Of a DNA stretch of 64,000 nucleotides, positions 1 to 11,863 are shown in pieces (within the stretch, counting starts at the first letter, position 1; the number at the start of each line of letters is the position of its first letter). The notes under the pieces are model-generated. The model saw only the letters and a program-made list of their open reading frames with translations. It ran no database searches and was not told where the DNA came from. The DNA is from Paulownia fortunei (Eukaryota; Streptophyta; Magnoliopsida; Lamiales; Paulowniaceae). The stretch spans positions 16,828,274-16,892,273 of the forward strand of contig CM033122.1 in NCBI GenBank assembly GCA_019321725.1, given 5' to 3'. The position numbers were made by a program, and so were the translations under genes.

Positions 1-841
1 TTGAATTTCTGAAAGAGATATAATAAGTATTACAGCAAGAAGTGAAATGCAGGCAGTTGACTTTATGTTGGAAATATGGACACATCTCTACATTAAACCA
101 ATTTTAAAAACCTTTTCATGAGGACAATAACTTAAAAAGAAAGAAAAATGAAGTGTTATTGAAAACAAAATTTTCACAAGCAGGAGAAAATAAAGAATTT
201 TTTTTATGTGTCTCTGAAATATAATTCACTTCATGAAGTGGTTTGTCAATATCCAGATGAACAGTTATCCAAGCATGCAGCTTGAAGAGAAGACAGTAAA
301 GCATCAAAGAGTACCATAGACATAAAACTATGTTAACTAAAAGAAATAAAAATGTAAAAGAAAGAAGAAATGATGCCGATGAAAATTGAAAAATAAGTTC
401 TACACTTAAATTTTGGGCACAAGAAACTGAGATCTACAACCCAAAGCATTACCGAAAGGATATAAAGAGACAGCAAAGGAATGTCCGTCGTACAATAAAC
501 AGGCAATCCTAATGAAGACAGCCCTTTTCCCCAGCATGCACAGACCCTGATCACATATATGTATATATATATATTTACCTTGTTCAATACGGATAGCCTC
601 CAACTGAGACATTTCGTGCTAAAGAGGTTCTAGCAACAATCTGCTTGCTTATGTTTCCAAACAGTTTCCATAAGCAAGAAAGAAAGATGTGGTACAGTGC
701 TAGTCCCCTTTCTGCTATACTATTTTTGCTATTAGTTTTCTAAATCCATCAATAAATGCAGTATATGCAAGCATGTCATATCTTCTGTTCCTGGAACTGC
801 AAAGGTATATATGAATGGATTTCACTGATTACCAAACTTAC
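1..841 (-). other. Intron 2 of the dioxygenase gene (partial)
   Basis: Exon 2 ends at 842 with a good donor, and no sequence encoding the expected C-terminal part (normally containing a His-Pro-Trp-Pro motif) is visible here. The stretch is therefore read as intron running off the left edge. It holds a short TA run near 557-573 and nothing else I recognise. Confidence 0.6.
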
Positions 842-2714
842 CTTGCACTGAGGAGGGATTCTTTAAGCCAATTATCAAACTCTGCGGCCCATGAAGCAAC
901 AGAATCGTTGGTATTTTCCATGGTCCTTAAGTTATGGGTGGCAGAACCAGAACCAACTATGAGAACACCTTCTTTCTTGAGGGGGGCCAATGCCCTTCCC
1001 AAGTTATAATGATAAGTTGCATCCATATTCGTTTGGACAGAGAGCTGGCACACGGGAATATCAGCCTTGGGATACATAAGCATAAGAGGAACCCATGCTC
1101 CATGGTCCAAACCACGCTTCTTATCCTCCTTCACTCGCTCGAAACCAGCTTCCTCAAGCAGTTTCTTCACCTTATTTGCCAATTCTGGTGCTCCTGGTGC
1201 GGGATACTTGATCTGTGGGAAGAGAAGTGAATTCTAGTTAAAATGATAACAACAAAGTTCTCCAAATTTGTGAAAACTCGAATAAACTCAATATTTTTCA
1301 TTAGGGACTGGAATTCTATACAACTTTTATAAATTGTTATGTGATGAAATACTTCCGAATCTTTCATTAATGAAGTAATTTATTTTCAAATTTAATCATA
1401 TTTCAATTAGGTTAAAACAATTAGAGATAAATACATTATATAGACTTCCTTTTCTATTTTTTTTAAGGTATAAATCAATTGTCAAGATAACATGGTTTAT
1501 ATTGACATTTGCACACCATAAAATAATTTGGTATTTTTTATCAATGCACTCTCAAATAAGTCGCAAAATTTAGACGAAATTTTTTATGTTGACGATATTT
1601 TGTTGTTTTTTCTACAAATTATCCAAATAATACCCGAGTCACGAATGTCAAGACATAACAAATTATACCCAAATCCTGTATTTGATAATGTGGTTAGAAC
1701 AGGATTGGGGAGCTCATTGCAGAAAAGAAAAACCACAAGACTCCATCACCCAAAAAAAAACATTCTAAAATTGCGAAAACATAAAAAAAAGATCTAACTA
1801 TTCGCGGATGGATACAAATGGCCTCATTGGTAGCTGGTCAAAATCCACCGAAAAACACACAGACAAACAGACAGAAATAACTAAAACCCATAAGATCAAC
1901 CAGTACATTAAGGAAAAGGAGCATTCCAGAGATTGTCACTACAAGCTAAAACTATGAGCCTTGTTTGATCAGTTATCACAGTTGCTTCAGTTATGCTACA
2001 GTACACATCAGTAGGAAGAATTCTACAGAAAATAACTCAACTTATGCTTTGCCCAGATTTCTATATTTGCCTTTATCGTCCTTTACGTGCCTACTTGTGC
2101 TGTTGTACATTAATTACTCTGCATCTTCATAATCCTACTTTTGGTGAATTGATTACATATATTATCACATCATAAATATCAATTATAGTTAACAATCAAG
2201 TAGACAAAACCCACGCCCTAGTGGAATTCGAACGAGGAGCTCATAGTCTTGGCCTCACTTTGCTTTGTGATCTTGAACTCAAAATATCAACTTGATTATG
2301 CTATCCCAGGTTCACTAATTCACAAAGCCCAGTAACTCAAACGTCTATTGGAAATGGAAAAAAGAACTCAAATCAAGAAAAATAAAAAGAGCCCAGAAGC
2401 CACAACACTAGAAAAGAAAGGATTATTAATACAAGTGAAGAGATTACCTGGTACATGGGCTTGGGGAAGCCGTAGAAATCGTAGATGGTGTCTGAAGGGC
2501 CATTAATGGCGTTGACGGTAGGCTCAGTGGTTTCCCAGTGAGCCGAAATCACCAATATGGTGTTGGGCTTCTCGGGAAACACCCTTCGCTGGAAAGATTT
2601 GAGGAAGTGCCTCGCCGGTAACGAATCGTCGATCGACAGCGTTGGCGAACCGTGGGAGATGAAGAAGGTCTCCTTCAATCCGGCCATGTTTAACGACGCC
2701 GTGTTCAGCATCAC
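842..2714 (-). CDS. LigB-type extradiol ring-cleavage dioxygenase (DOPA 4,5-dioxygenase-like), exons 1-2 of a partial gene
   Basis: Exon 1 is 2714-2448 and exon 2 is 1212-842, joined across a 1235-bp GT-AG intron in phase 0; exon 2 ends at a clear AAG/GTAAGT donor. The two exons give 212 residues of a family usually about 265-275 long, so roughly the last 55-60 residues are missing; no matching exon is found down to position 1. Family hallmarks are [11 protein letters not shown] (residues 20-30), ISAHWE (56-61), [10 protein letters not shown] (123-132) and ATHNL (180-184). His21, His59, His126 and His182 fall at the conserved histidine positions, several of which bind the active-site metal. 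Known relatives are non-haem dioxygenases that open catechol rings; in betalain plants some make betalamic acid, while in most plants the substrate is unsettled. Met10 (codon at 2687-2685) lies where relatives start, so the true start may be there rather than at 2714. Confidence 0.92.
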
Positions 2715-3439
2715 ACAGTAGTTCTAATTCAGTTCTCACCTACCTACCTACCTTCGCCCCCTCGCTTCAGCTGTTTCTTTGCTTGTAACCGATGTGTTTC
2801 TTGAATTGCATATAGACGCAAACACACACGGATACAACTACACGCAGTAAACATGCAAAGCCTTTTTTTTAATTGTCTTTGTATTATTGCTCTAAAGCGA
2901 ATGAAAGTTGTGTGTGAACACACACTATGAGAAATAAATTTTAATTGCTTACACGTGGTAGTGGTAGTTTTTGGCACGCCAACCAGCGCAAATGATTCAA
3001 TTTGATCGGTACATTTTCGTAGCATAGGGTAGGATGTCTGCCCCTCAGAGTGTGGGTTGCCTGGAACCACAGGCTTGCGTATCAGCGGACTCCGAATATC
3101 AAATTTTGACTAAATGTTAATGTCATCGCAAGTTTTTTGGCAGTATATGCTACGTTAAAAATAATGTAATTCGGCATCTTGAATACGTGTTGGGTCATTG
3201 CTGAATTGTGACTTAGTAATTTTTTTGGATGATAGCATGCAATGCACGGCGGTTGTGCAGCACAGTGAGGTGCTGATGTCAGGCATATGTCTAGTGATTT
3301 GAAACACAATTTGATTTAGGATATTAGAATGAAAATATACATCACATGGATAACACAGGAACAAATGGTCCTAGAATTTGAAATAATGTAGATGTGGTGC
3401 CTCAACTTTTTAATGTTTAAAGCTATCACAAAAAAAATA
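2715..3439. other. Upstream region of the dioxygenase gene
   Basis: This should contain the 5' UTR and promoter of the minus-strand dioxygenase gene. A CTAC-rich stretch (about 2740-2753) lies just upstream of the start codon. No convincing TATA box and no recognisable gene were seen. Confidence 0.4.
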
Positions 3440-3677
3440 TATTTAAACCTATTATGAGGGAACGGGTCCTTCGAGGCCCTTCTCGCCTAGGTACCCATAG
3501 GCTTTGGCCATGGCTCGGCACACCTTAGTAGGGTGCACCATGGCTTGGCCTGGGGTCTATCTTGGGTCTATTCATAATCTGATCCGATCCCATCGGTTGA
3601 CTGTGTTGTTGGGCGCACACAAGTAGGCCGTCCCATGTGCACGCCATATGGGCTTCGTGTGGTTTGTTGGCTGAAAG
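3440..3677. other. GC-richer island next to the nested retrotransposons
   Basis: It is markedly richer in G and C than its surroundings and has no open frame. It abuts the presumed 5' LTR of element D and may belong to that LTR or to an older element. I could not identify it. Confidence 0.35.
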
Positions 3678-3863
3678 TTGTGAGCACTTGTGGGAAAGTT
3701 GCTGGGCATCGCCTGGAGTTGTGCTACCTGATGGATGATGAGACGCGCAAGGAGCTAGGCCTTGTGCTTTGTGCACAAGTGTGCGGGATAGCCCGACGTT
3801 AGGTAGGCGATGTGTGGGACATTGCAATAGATTGTAGGAAACTTGGAGCTGGCATGTGTGGGA

Positions 3864-5724
3864 TGTTCTTAAATATTTTACAAATCGCAAGTGCAAGGTG
3901 TCAAGTTTTATATAACGGTGAATTGAGTTGAATATCCACAAGGATTATAATAAAAAAAATGCATCAAATACTGTAGTTCAAATAATCCTAATTTTATCTA
4001 AAAAATCAAGTGATAATTAGTAAACAAAGTAGAATAAGATAAAAAATGCAAAGACAAGAGTGAGTTTTTAGAAACAATATAATAAATATCTTATGAGCAA
4101 GATATTTTAAAGGAATGACTCATCTAATTTTCACCCATGTTATTTCTTCTAAATATATCAATTCAAGTCAACAATACATGTAAGTTAAGAATTCTTAAAC
4201 TCATCAATTCCCTCTTTCGAGTGCCGAATTGACTATGAGTTCCAATATGAATTTTGACATTTCTATAAAAATTTAAGAATAAAACTCTACAAAAGTTTAA
4301 TGAATTATTCTTCAAAACTTCATAAATTTCATAAGTTTCTCAACTCTATGATTCTTAGTTTGTGTTATCTCTCAAGTATTGAATCTCATATACCAAATAA
4401 TCTCAATTAGTGACCAAATAATCAAAATGAAATACTAAACAAGATACCACAAATAAAATGAATAACTTGAACTAATATTATTTGGAATTCAAAATATAGG
4501 ATCAAATAAGGTTACATCATCCTCTAGAAAGAAAAATTTAGTTCATAATGGATTAATACAACTTAAAAAAATACATAAGAAAGTGCATGTAAATTGTTCA
4601 CCAATTTATAAAGTGGGAGAAATGGTTGAAACTCTCGTTATCTCCAAAAATGACCCTTGTCTCCAAACCTCCCTTATTTTGGTTTCAGAAAAATGAATGG
4701 CTTTTGTATCCAAAAACCAATCCCTCAATTGTCCTATGGTTGATGCCAATCTTCTCATTTTAACTCATCTCAATGATTCATTCTCCAAAAAAATCTTGAA
4801 ATTCCTTCTCTTTTCATGGTTTTTTTTTTCTCATTTTCTCTCCACCAATTTAGTGTATCCCACTAGAGTATCACATGGGTAATGATGTATATGTGTATCT
4901 TATATGTATATCTTATAAAAATATCAAAATTCATGATCCATTGCCACTTGACTCAAAAAAAAAATAAAAAATGCATCAACATCTTTTTTTTTTGTTAGCA
5001 GGGTAGCACCTAGGGCCGGAATAACAACACCTAGGTGCCATGTATTCTATCTTGATAGCCTCAGATGGTGCCTAGGTGCTATGTTTTGGCACCTAAGTGC
5101 CGTGTATTCTATCCTGGCAACCTCATATGGCGCCTAGGCGCCGTTGCTGCTGTCTTTTCCTTCTTTATTTCAGTACTTTGACACTGTTTAGCCCATTTCA
5201 ACTAATTTTTAACCTTTTTTTAGAATGAATTAGCTTTTTATATATTCTAATGAATTGTATTTTCATGTCTTGCCTTTCCATAGATACTTTAATAAACTAA
5301 ATATGACATCTTTGGAGAGAATTATGCCTGAAATACTAAGATATATCATACTAAAAAATTTCAGCCAAGTTCTGACTCTTGAACTTGAATTTTCTCATTG
5401 ACATCGATAAAATTGGATTTTGTAGTAAACATAGAAGTTATATATATATATATATATCTTATATTTCCAATGGTTAAAGAATCAAGTTAAAATTTTATTT
5501 TAGAAAAGAGTTATGATTAAAATACGAAAACTGCCATCAGTCACATTACAATTCATATTTTTCAACATTTCAACCAAGTTTTTGATTTCTTTCCATTTTT
5601 TTCTCCTTTTATTATTACCTACAAGATTTCAAACTAAATGCATAAAAAGTAACAAAAACACTTGAAAATAAACCAAATGTTAATAAAAATGTATATGAAT
5701 TATTGGTATAAAACCAACTTATCA
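3864..5724 (-). repeat. Element A 3' LTR (1861 bp)
   Basis: It aligns along its whole length with 11864-13733 and keeps TG...CA ends (TGTTCTTAAATA to CAACTTATCA as read on the plus strand). A minisatellite with GCACCTAGGTGC-like palindromes lies at about 5003-5150. It is the 3' LTR because the element runs on the minus strand. Confidence 0.95.
5003..5150. repeat. Minisatellite in element A 3' LTR
   Basis: About two units of roughly 65-68 bp, built around CCTCAGATGGCRCCTAGG and GTGTATTCTATCCTG, with near-palindromic cores such as GGCGCCTAGGCGCC variants. The other LTR carries about three units (12990-13170). Confidence 0.8.
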
Positions 5725-5739
5725 AATACCCCCAAACTT
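5725..5739 (-). other. Element A polypurine tract
   Basis: The minus strand reads AAGTTTGGGGGTATT directly before the 3' LTR start TGATAAG. This is where plus-strand DNA synthesis is primed in such elements. Confidence 0.7.
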
Positions 5740-7144
5740 GAAGATTTGCTTGTCCTCAAGCATCAAATATGAAATTCCTAATAACAACCCCCCTATGAAT
5801 CAGGTTACCAAAGTCAAGAAAGATTTTTCTAACATCTCATCTCAAAAGGTTAGAAAAATATACCAAGTTCACATGTTAACATGCATATTGGTTTCACTTA
5901 ACTTCATGTTATTATGTATATGAATGTGAAAATAGTAATTTATCAACTTTCGTTTATCATCTAGATATGTTTATAAAGCCAACAACTCATATTTGATCAA
6001 TTTTTGAAGTGCTTACCAAACTCCATAGACTTATTTTTCACACTAGTGTCCACTAACGTAGGTAAATCATAATATCAAAAAATCAAAAAGACTTTCAAAA
6101 CTTGTATTGTGAGGCTTGGGTAATGGTGGAAAAATATGAAAAATTGTAGCTAAAAATTACCCATTTTACACAATCATACTAGAACCTTTATAAATGAGTA
6201 CCAATTTCTTCATCAATCCCTTTATTTTTTCTTTATTGAACATCCCATTTTCTTCTTGTTGATCTTGGATTACCCCCTAACTTATTTCTTTTGTTGTATG
6301 TAACATGAGTCTAGTTGTTTTAGGGAGTTCAAATTATACACTTCAATTCATAATCTATTCATTTTCATCATTTTTTAATTTTTTCTTTTCTTTATTTTTA
6401 TTTTTTTAATACAACAATTCATTCAAGAATGATTGTGTAAATGAGAAGAAAAAGGGTAGAATATTGAGATTTTTTTCATAAAGCTCGATAATGTGTAAAG
6501 GTTGTCCAAAGAATTATTTCAATAGGCTCAAGAGGTGACACTAGGGAATAATTCAAGTATAGGTTGGTTTTAAAGGCTCAAACGGTCCAAAAAGGACCTA
6601 AATCATCTCCGTAATGTTATGCCACCTAGAATTTCACCTCGAATAGTGATCAAACAAGTTTTAGAGGTTGGTGGGATCATTTAGGAAATAATTAGACCTT
6701 ATAAACTATTTTTAAATAATTAAATATAACTCAACAAACTACTTAGTGCATCAAGATTCATAAGATCTCATAAAGTAAATAAAACTAAATTTTGATATTT
6801 ATACACGTAAACAAACGTACATATTCTAATACTCACTCTTTTTTTTCAAACATGCACATAGTTTATCACTAAACTTTTTAAGCAACAAGCAATAATCCTA
6901 AACTCTTGAACTCCCTTCAAACTTAATATAAGCATTGTCCTCAATGATTGAAAAAATTGTAAAATAAGAGGACTTTCCTGAAATGGGTGGTGTTTAGCCT
7001 TTAACCTGTAAAAATATGTACAATATCAAGGAACAATCATAATTATATGAAAAACAAGAATAATAACACTTAAAAAAAAGAGCTTGGGTTGCTTCCCAAG
7101 AAGCACTTTATTTAAAGTTTTTAGCTAGACCAAAACTGAATACC
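5740..7144 (-). other. Element A non-coding region between integrase and 3' LTR
   Basis: About 1.4 kb without a usable frame. Athila-clade elements often carry an extra, env-like frame here; I see none. Pyrimidine-rich and A/T-rich runs only. Confidence 0.55.
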
Positions 7145-7567
7145 TTAGGTTGCTTCTCCAAGTGGAATATTAGACATCTTCCAAATTTCATTATCGTAAT
7201 AATGTTTCAACTTTTTTCCATTGACATGAAATAATATGTTATCCTTACCTTTAAGCTCAACCACCCTAAATGGAAATATCTTGATGACAATAAAGGGATC
7301 GGACCATCTAGATTTTAATTTTTTTGAAAAAAGTTTTAATCTCGAATTGAAAAGCAACACAAGTTATCCGAATTAAATTCCCTTCTCAAGATCAATGTTA
7401 TCATACCATTGTTTTGTTTTTTCTTTATAGACTTTAGCATTTTCATAGGCATCAAGCCTAAATTCCTCCATTTTATTGAGTTGCAATAATTGTTTGTCTC
7501 CTATTGCCTTTGTATCAAAATTTAATTGTTGCATAACCCAGTATGCTCTATGTTATAGCTCATCGGA
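7145..7567 (-). pseudogene. Element A integrase C-terminal remnant; zinc-binding and catalytic core deleted
   Basis: Minus-strand frames read [18 protein letters not shown], then [19 protein letters not shown], then LLFNSRLKLFSKKLKSRW, the typical C-terminal third of an Athila integrase. Just upstream, at about 7580-7700, the frame reads PWYADFINYLTCRLLP, which is the region between RNase H and the integrase zinc finger. The zinc finger and the D,D,E core that should lie between them are absent, so a deletion junction lies near 7567-7575. Confidence 0.85.
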
Positions 7568-7719
7568 AAGGTGAATGTAAGAATTTTTTCTTTTGATGAT
7601 ATGTGAGGTCCGGAGGTAATAATCTACATGTAAGATAATTTATAAAATCTGCATACCAAGGTAAATTATTTTTGATTGCCAAAATAAACTCATATAGGAA
7701 AAATTCTTTAAAATTCTCA

Positions 7720-8300
7720 TTTTTTCTGCTCCAACCTCAATAAATGATTCGCCACCACATTTTCACTTCCTTCTTGTCTTTGATTTCAAGATCAAATTCT
7801 TGAAGAAGGAGTATCCACCGAATTAGCCTTGATTTTGTATTTTTTTTGGCAAAGAGATACCTAATAGCAGCATAATCGGTATACACTATCATCTTGGTAT
7901 CTACAAGATAAGCAAAAAATTTATCAAATGTAAAAACAATGGCTAACAACTCTTTTTTAGTGGTAGTTTAATTTTGTTAGGCATCATCAAGTGTTCAGCT
8001 TGCATAGTAAATGACACTGAAAATTTTATCTTTTCTTTGTCTTAATACTGCTTCAACCGCATAATCACTAGCATCATATATAAGCTCAAATGGTTAGGTC
8101 TAATCTAGTACCATCATAATAAGAGTTGAAATGAGAGCCTTCTTGATATGATCAAAGGCTTGTAGACAATCAACATTAAAATCAAATGGCTTATCTTTTT
8201 TCAAAAGGTTGCACAAAGGTTTTACAATTTTTGAAATTTTTTTAATGAATCTTCTATAAAATCCGGCATGTCCCAAAAAATTATGAATAACTTTCACATT
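7720..8300 (-). pseudogene. Element A RNase H and RT connection
   Basis: Recognisable phrases on the minus strand are FLGHAGFYRRFIKKISKIVKP (8230-8290), then [15 protein letters not shown] and [16 protein letters not shown] (about 7840-7950) and [19 protein letters not shown]. These are the thumb/connection region and RNase H of Ty3/gypsy pol. Several stops interrupt the frame. Confidence 0.9.
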
Positions 8301-8390
8301 GATTGGTGATGGAAATTTTTCAATAGCAACAATTTTTTCTCAATTTACCTCAAGTCCTTCGGAGGACACTTGGTGACTTAAAATAATACC

Positions 8391-9312
8391 TTATTTTACC
8401 ATAAAATGATAATTTTTCCAATTTAAATTAAGGTTATTCTCCTCACATCTTTGCAAAATAAGAGAAAAATTATGTAGATATATATCAAACGAGGAGCCAA
8501 ATACTGAAAAATCATCCATTATGTTCTCCACCATATCATGAAAAATTATCATTATGCATCTTTTAAATATGGTTGGCGTATTACATAATCTAAATGACAT
8601 TCTTCGAAAAGCAAAAGTACCATGAGGGCATGTGAATGTTGTTTTCTCTTGATCTTTGGGTGTTATGACAATTTGATTATATTCCGAATAACCATAAAAA
8701 AAGCAATCGTATTGATACTTTGCAAGTTGTTCTAATATTTGATCAATAATTGAGAGGGAAAACTGGCTTTATGAGTAGCTTTGTTGAGTTTTCTATAATC
8801 AATACATACTCGCCAATATGTGACCATTCTTGTTGGTATCAATTCATTATTATCATTTTGAATTATGGTCATGCCACTCTTTTTTGGAACTACTTGAACC
8901 TGACTCACCCAAAAACTATCAAAAATTGCATAAATAATTCCAGCATTCAATCATTTCAAGACTTTTTTCTTACAACCTCTTTCATTGTAGGATTTAGTCT
9001 ATGTTGATGTTCAACAAATGGTTTGAAAGATTTTTTCATTAAAATTTTATGCATGACAATTGAAAGACTAATACCTTTTAAATCAGAAATTGATCAACCA
9101 ATAACAGATTTATGCTCCCTTAAAACACAAAGTAATTTCTCAACCTCTAAAGGAGATAGGAATGCTGAAATAATTACTGAATACGTGTTGTTAGCACCTA
9201 AAAATTCATATCGCAAATGCTCGGAAAACATTTTCAACTCCGGTGATATTGTTTGTTCCTTGATTGTTATATCTCCTATTACTTTATTATATTTATCCTT
9301 TTTCAACTCCAT
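8391..9312 (-). pseudogene. Element A reverse transcriptase
   Basis: Minus-strand pieces include VVPKKSGMTII, the RVCIDYRKLNKA block (about 8770-8800) and MSFRLCNTPTIFKRC followed by ENIMDDFSVFGSSF (8391-8600). The catalytic MDD is present, but about five residues are missing just before it compared with relatives. Frameshifts and stops make it inactive. Confidence 0.9.
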
Positions 9313-9378
9313 CTCTTATGATTCAAGAAAGAACAAGTAATGCAGTAAATCATTATTATCAATATTATGGTCATTATC

Positions 9379-9878
9379 TTACATTATGGAATGAATAATG
9401 CGTCGCTCTAAAGGTTCGGTAAAAATTTGTTTGAGAAAATGATCATGCAAGCAAGTTTCTAACATTTCAATCCTATTACAAGTATGTATTTCTTCTTGAA
9501 ACTTCAATGCATGATAAATATTAAACATCATTTTATCCTCATTAACTCTTAGAGTTAATTCACCGCATTGCACATCAATCAAAGCACGCCCGGTAGCAAG
9601 GAATGGTTGACTAAGAATTAAAGAAATTTCTTGGTCTTTCTCCATATCTAACACTACAAATTTGTAGAAAATATGAATTTATCCATTTTTACCAATAGAT
9701 CTTCAACAACTCTTCTTGGATAGGTGAGAGTCCTATCCGCCAATTGTAAGATGATAGTGGATGGCTTGACTTCTCCAATTGGCATCAAATTAATACTTGC
9801 TCTAAGATCACATAATGTTTTATCAAAAAAAGATCCTCTTATGGTATAAGGAATAGTAAAACTCCCTATATCCTTCAA
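9379..9878 (-). pseudogene. Element A protease region
   Basis: Minus-strand frames give GSFTIPYTIRGSFFDKTLCDLRASINLMP, VEDLLVKMDKF and ILSQPFLATGRALIDVQ in order, the Athila protease domain. Where relatives have DLGAS, this copy has DLRAS, so the catalytic glycine is replaced. The two frames meet near 9654 and need a shift to join. Confidence 0.85.
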
Positions 9879-9922
9879 TTTTTGAGAAAGTTTTTTTTTT
9901 CCTGTAAAATGGCACTACACTC

Positions 9923-11760
9923 CTATCTGAGATTCACGATTTCAAATTCGACCAATCGCATTTTTCTTGACATCACATCTTTTATAAACTTGGCGTAGTT
10001 GGGCATTTGCTCAAGAGTATTTGCAAAAAAAATGTTAATATAAATCTTCTTGAAATTTTTTAAAAAAAAATGCAAATTGTGAATCAATCTTTTTCTTTTG
10101 AAATCTTTGTAGAATAGGAATGAGAACATTAAATTTAGGAGAAGTTTCAAAGTTAGGAGTAGATTTTAGCTTCTTAGCCCATATTTGTTCATTTGATTGC
10201 ATTTCTTCTTCTTTGGGTTGTTCCTTTATATGACTTTCACTCAAAGTACTTGTTATTGGCTCGTCAACTTTTGAACTTTTCATTTATTGCCCATTGATTT
10301 TGGTTCCCCATTGAAGTTGGATAGCTTTGCAATGCTTCCTTGGATTGATTTCCGTATCACTTGAAAAGTTTCCTTTATATTTTTGACTATTAATTTCAAT
10401 GGCAAGCTATCTAATTTGAGTCTCCATTGATTTCATTTGAGCATCTAAACTTGAAGCTAGCTGCCCCAATTGAGTCTCAATATTGCCTATCTTCACTTCA
10501 TCCTTATTTAATCGGGCTCTTGTCTCACAAATGAAAGTGCTTAGCAAATCCTCAAAGATGCCTTTTTATCACCTACTTGAGGGACGGGATTTAGTATATT
10601 GTTGTAACCCGATGGGGGTTGAAGCATATTTTGATTGTTGGCATATAAAAAATTCTCATGATTTCTAACCCTCAGATGGTAGTAAATAGGTAATTGGTTT
10701 TCCTAAAAATTGAAATTATGGTTATTAACAAAGTTTACCTACTCATTTTCTTTGGTTTTCATAAATGAAGTGCTAGTTGATGCCATGTTATCCATTACTT
10801 GAGAAACTTCATTTAGAAGTCCAAGCTGCAAATTAGTTAGAAAGAGCAAAAAACTTGTGTAGCTAATTATGTAATGAATCTACCTCAAAAACTCTGACAA
10901 CCTTTTTAATGAAAGATCTCTCAAAAGACCATTGATAGCTATTAGTAGTCCATCTCCTCAAACAAAATATAGGCTTCATCTATAGTCTTAGACATTAAAG
11001 TCCCACCTGCGACAGTATCTATTATGGTTTGAGTTTGCTCGTTCAAACCATTATAGAAGTATTGTACCTGTTGCCAATCCTTATAACCATGTTGAGGACA
11101 CCTCCTTAGAAAATCCTTAAACCTCTCCCATACTTTATATAGTGGCTCAAAATTTTGTTGATGGAATTGAGCTATCTCACTCTTAAGTTGAAATGTCTAG
11201 CTTGGTGGAAAGTACTTAGCAAGAAATTTTTGCGTCAAGTGATTCCAACTCGATATGCTATTTGGTATAAAAGATTGTAACCATAGCCTAACTTTGAGCT
11301 GGAGTGAAAATGAAAATAAGTAAAGTCTAATGGCATCGTCGAACACTCTATTCATTTTGATGGTATATCAAATCTAAAAAAATATAGCTAAGTGTGCATT
11401 AGGATCATCCAATACACTTCCTCCAAATTAATTTTGTTGTACCATGCAAATGAGAGCCGATTTAAGCTTAAAATTATTGGCATTGATCGATTGTCAAACT
11501 ATTCCGTAGTAGTTTTGATTCATGGTTGGTTGAAAATAGTCCCGAATAGCTCGTTGTGGTGGTAGTTGTTGCAATAGAAGATTGACATTCACATTAGAAT
11601 TGTTGATGTTATCCGTCATAGCTTGATTGTCAAATCTTTTTGCTGCTCTAATAGCTCGAAGAGTCTGCTCAAATTTTGGATCAAAATAACCCAAGTCAAG
11701 ACTCCTAGCATTACACATACAAATATGTACAATCCAATGCAAGCCAAGACAACATCAACA
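9923..11760 (-). pseudogene. Element A gag and gag-protease linker
   Basis: The 11494-11742 frame contains QRAIRDYFQPTMNQNYYG, a conserved Athila gag entry. Further 3', broken frames carry SVLDDPNAHLAIF and DLLRRCP-like blocks. The 10035-10283 frame (QRFQKKKIDSQFAFFFKKF) and the next one (LEQMPNYAKFIKDVMS) form the gag-protease linker. Many stops; not functional. Confidence 0.85.
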
Positions 11761-11839
11761 TATAGGAAGAAAGTAAAAATAATCTAAACTAAAATCAAGA
11801 CTAAGTCATAACAACATTAACGCAATTATGATAAAACAA

Positions 11840-11857
11840 TCCCCAGCAACAGTGCTA
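11840..11857 (-). other. Element A primer binding site (Athila/tRNA-Asp type), decayed
   Basis: On the minus strand it reads TAGCACTGTTGCTGGGGA; the usual Athila-type site is TGGCGCCGTTGCCGGGGA. All four differences are G to A or C to T, as expected from deamination of methylated cytosines. It lies six bases from the LTR. Confidence 0.85.
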
Positions 11858-11863
11858 AAAACT

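Noticed and set aside
1..800. Third exon of the dioxygenase gene
   Set aside because: No minus-strand frame with the expected conserved C-terminal motifs is present.
2205..2260. tRNA-like box B (reverse complement GTTCGAATTCC) in the dioxygenase intron, perhaps a SINE
   Set aside because: No box A at the right distance, no tail and no target duplication could be found.
2744..3070. 108-codon minus-strand frame upstream of the dioxygenase
   Set aside because: It does not join the dioxygenase frame and shows no recognisable family.
5740..7144. env-like frame expected in some Athila elements
   Set aside because: Only short frames with no membrane segments or family phrases were seen on the minus strand.
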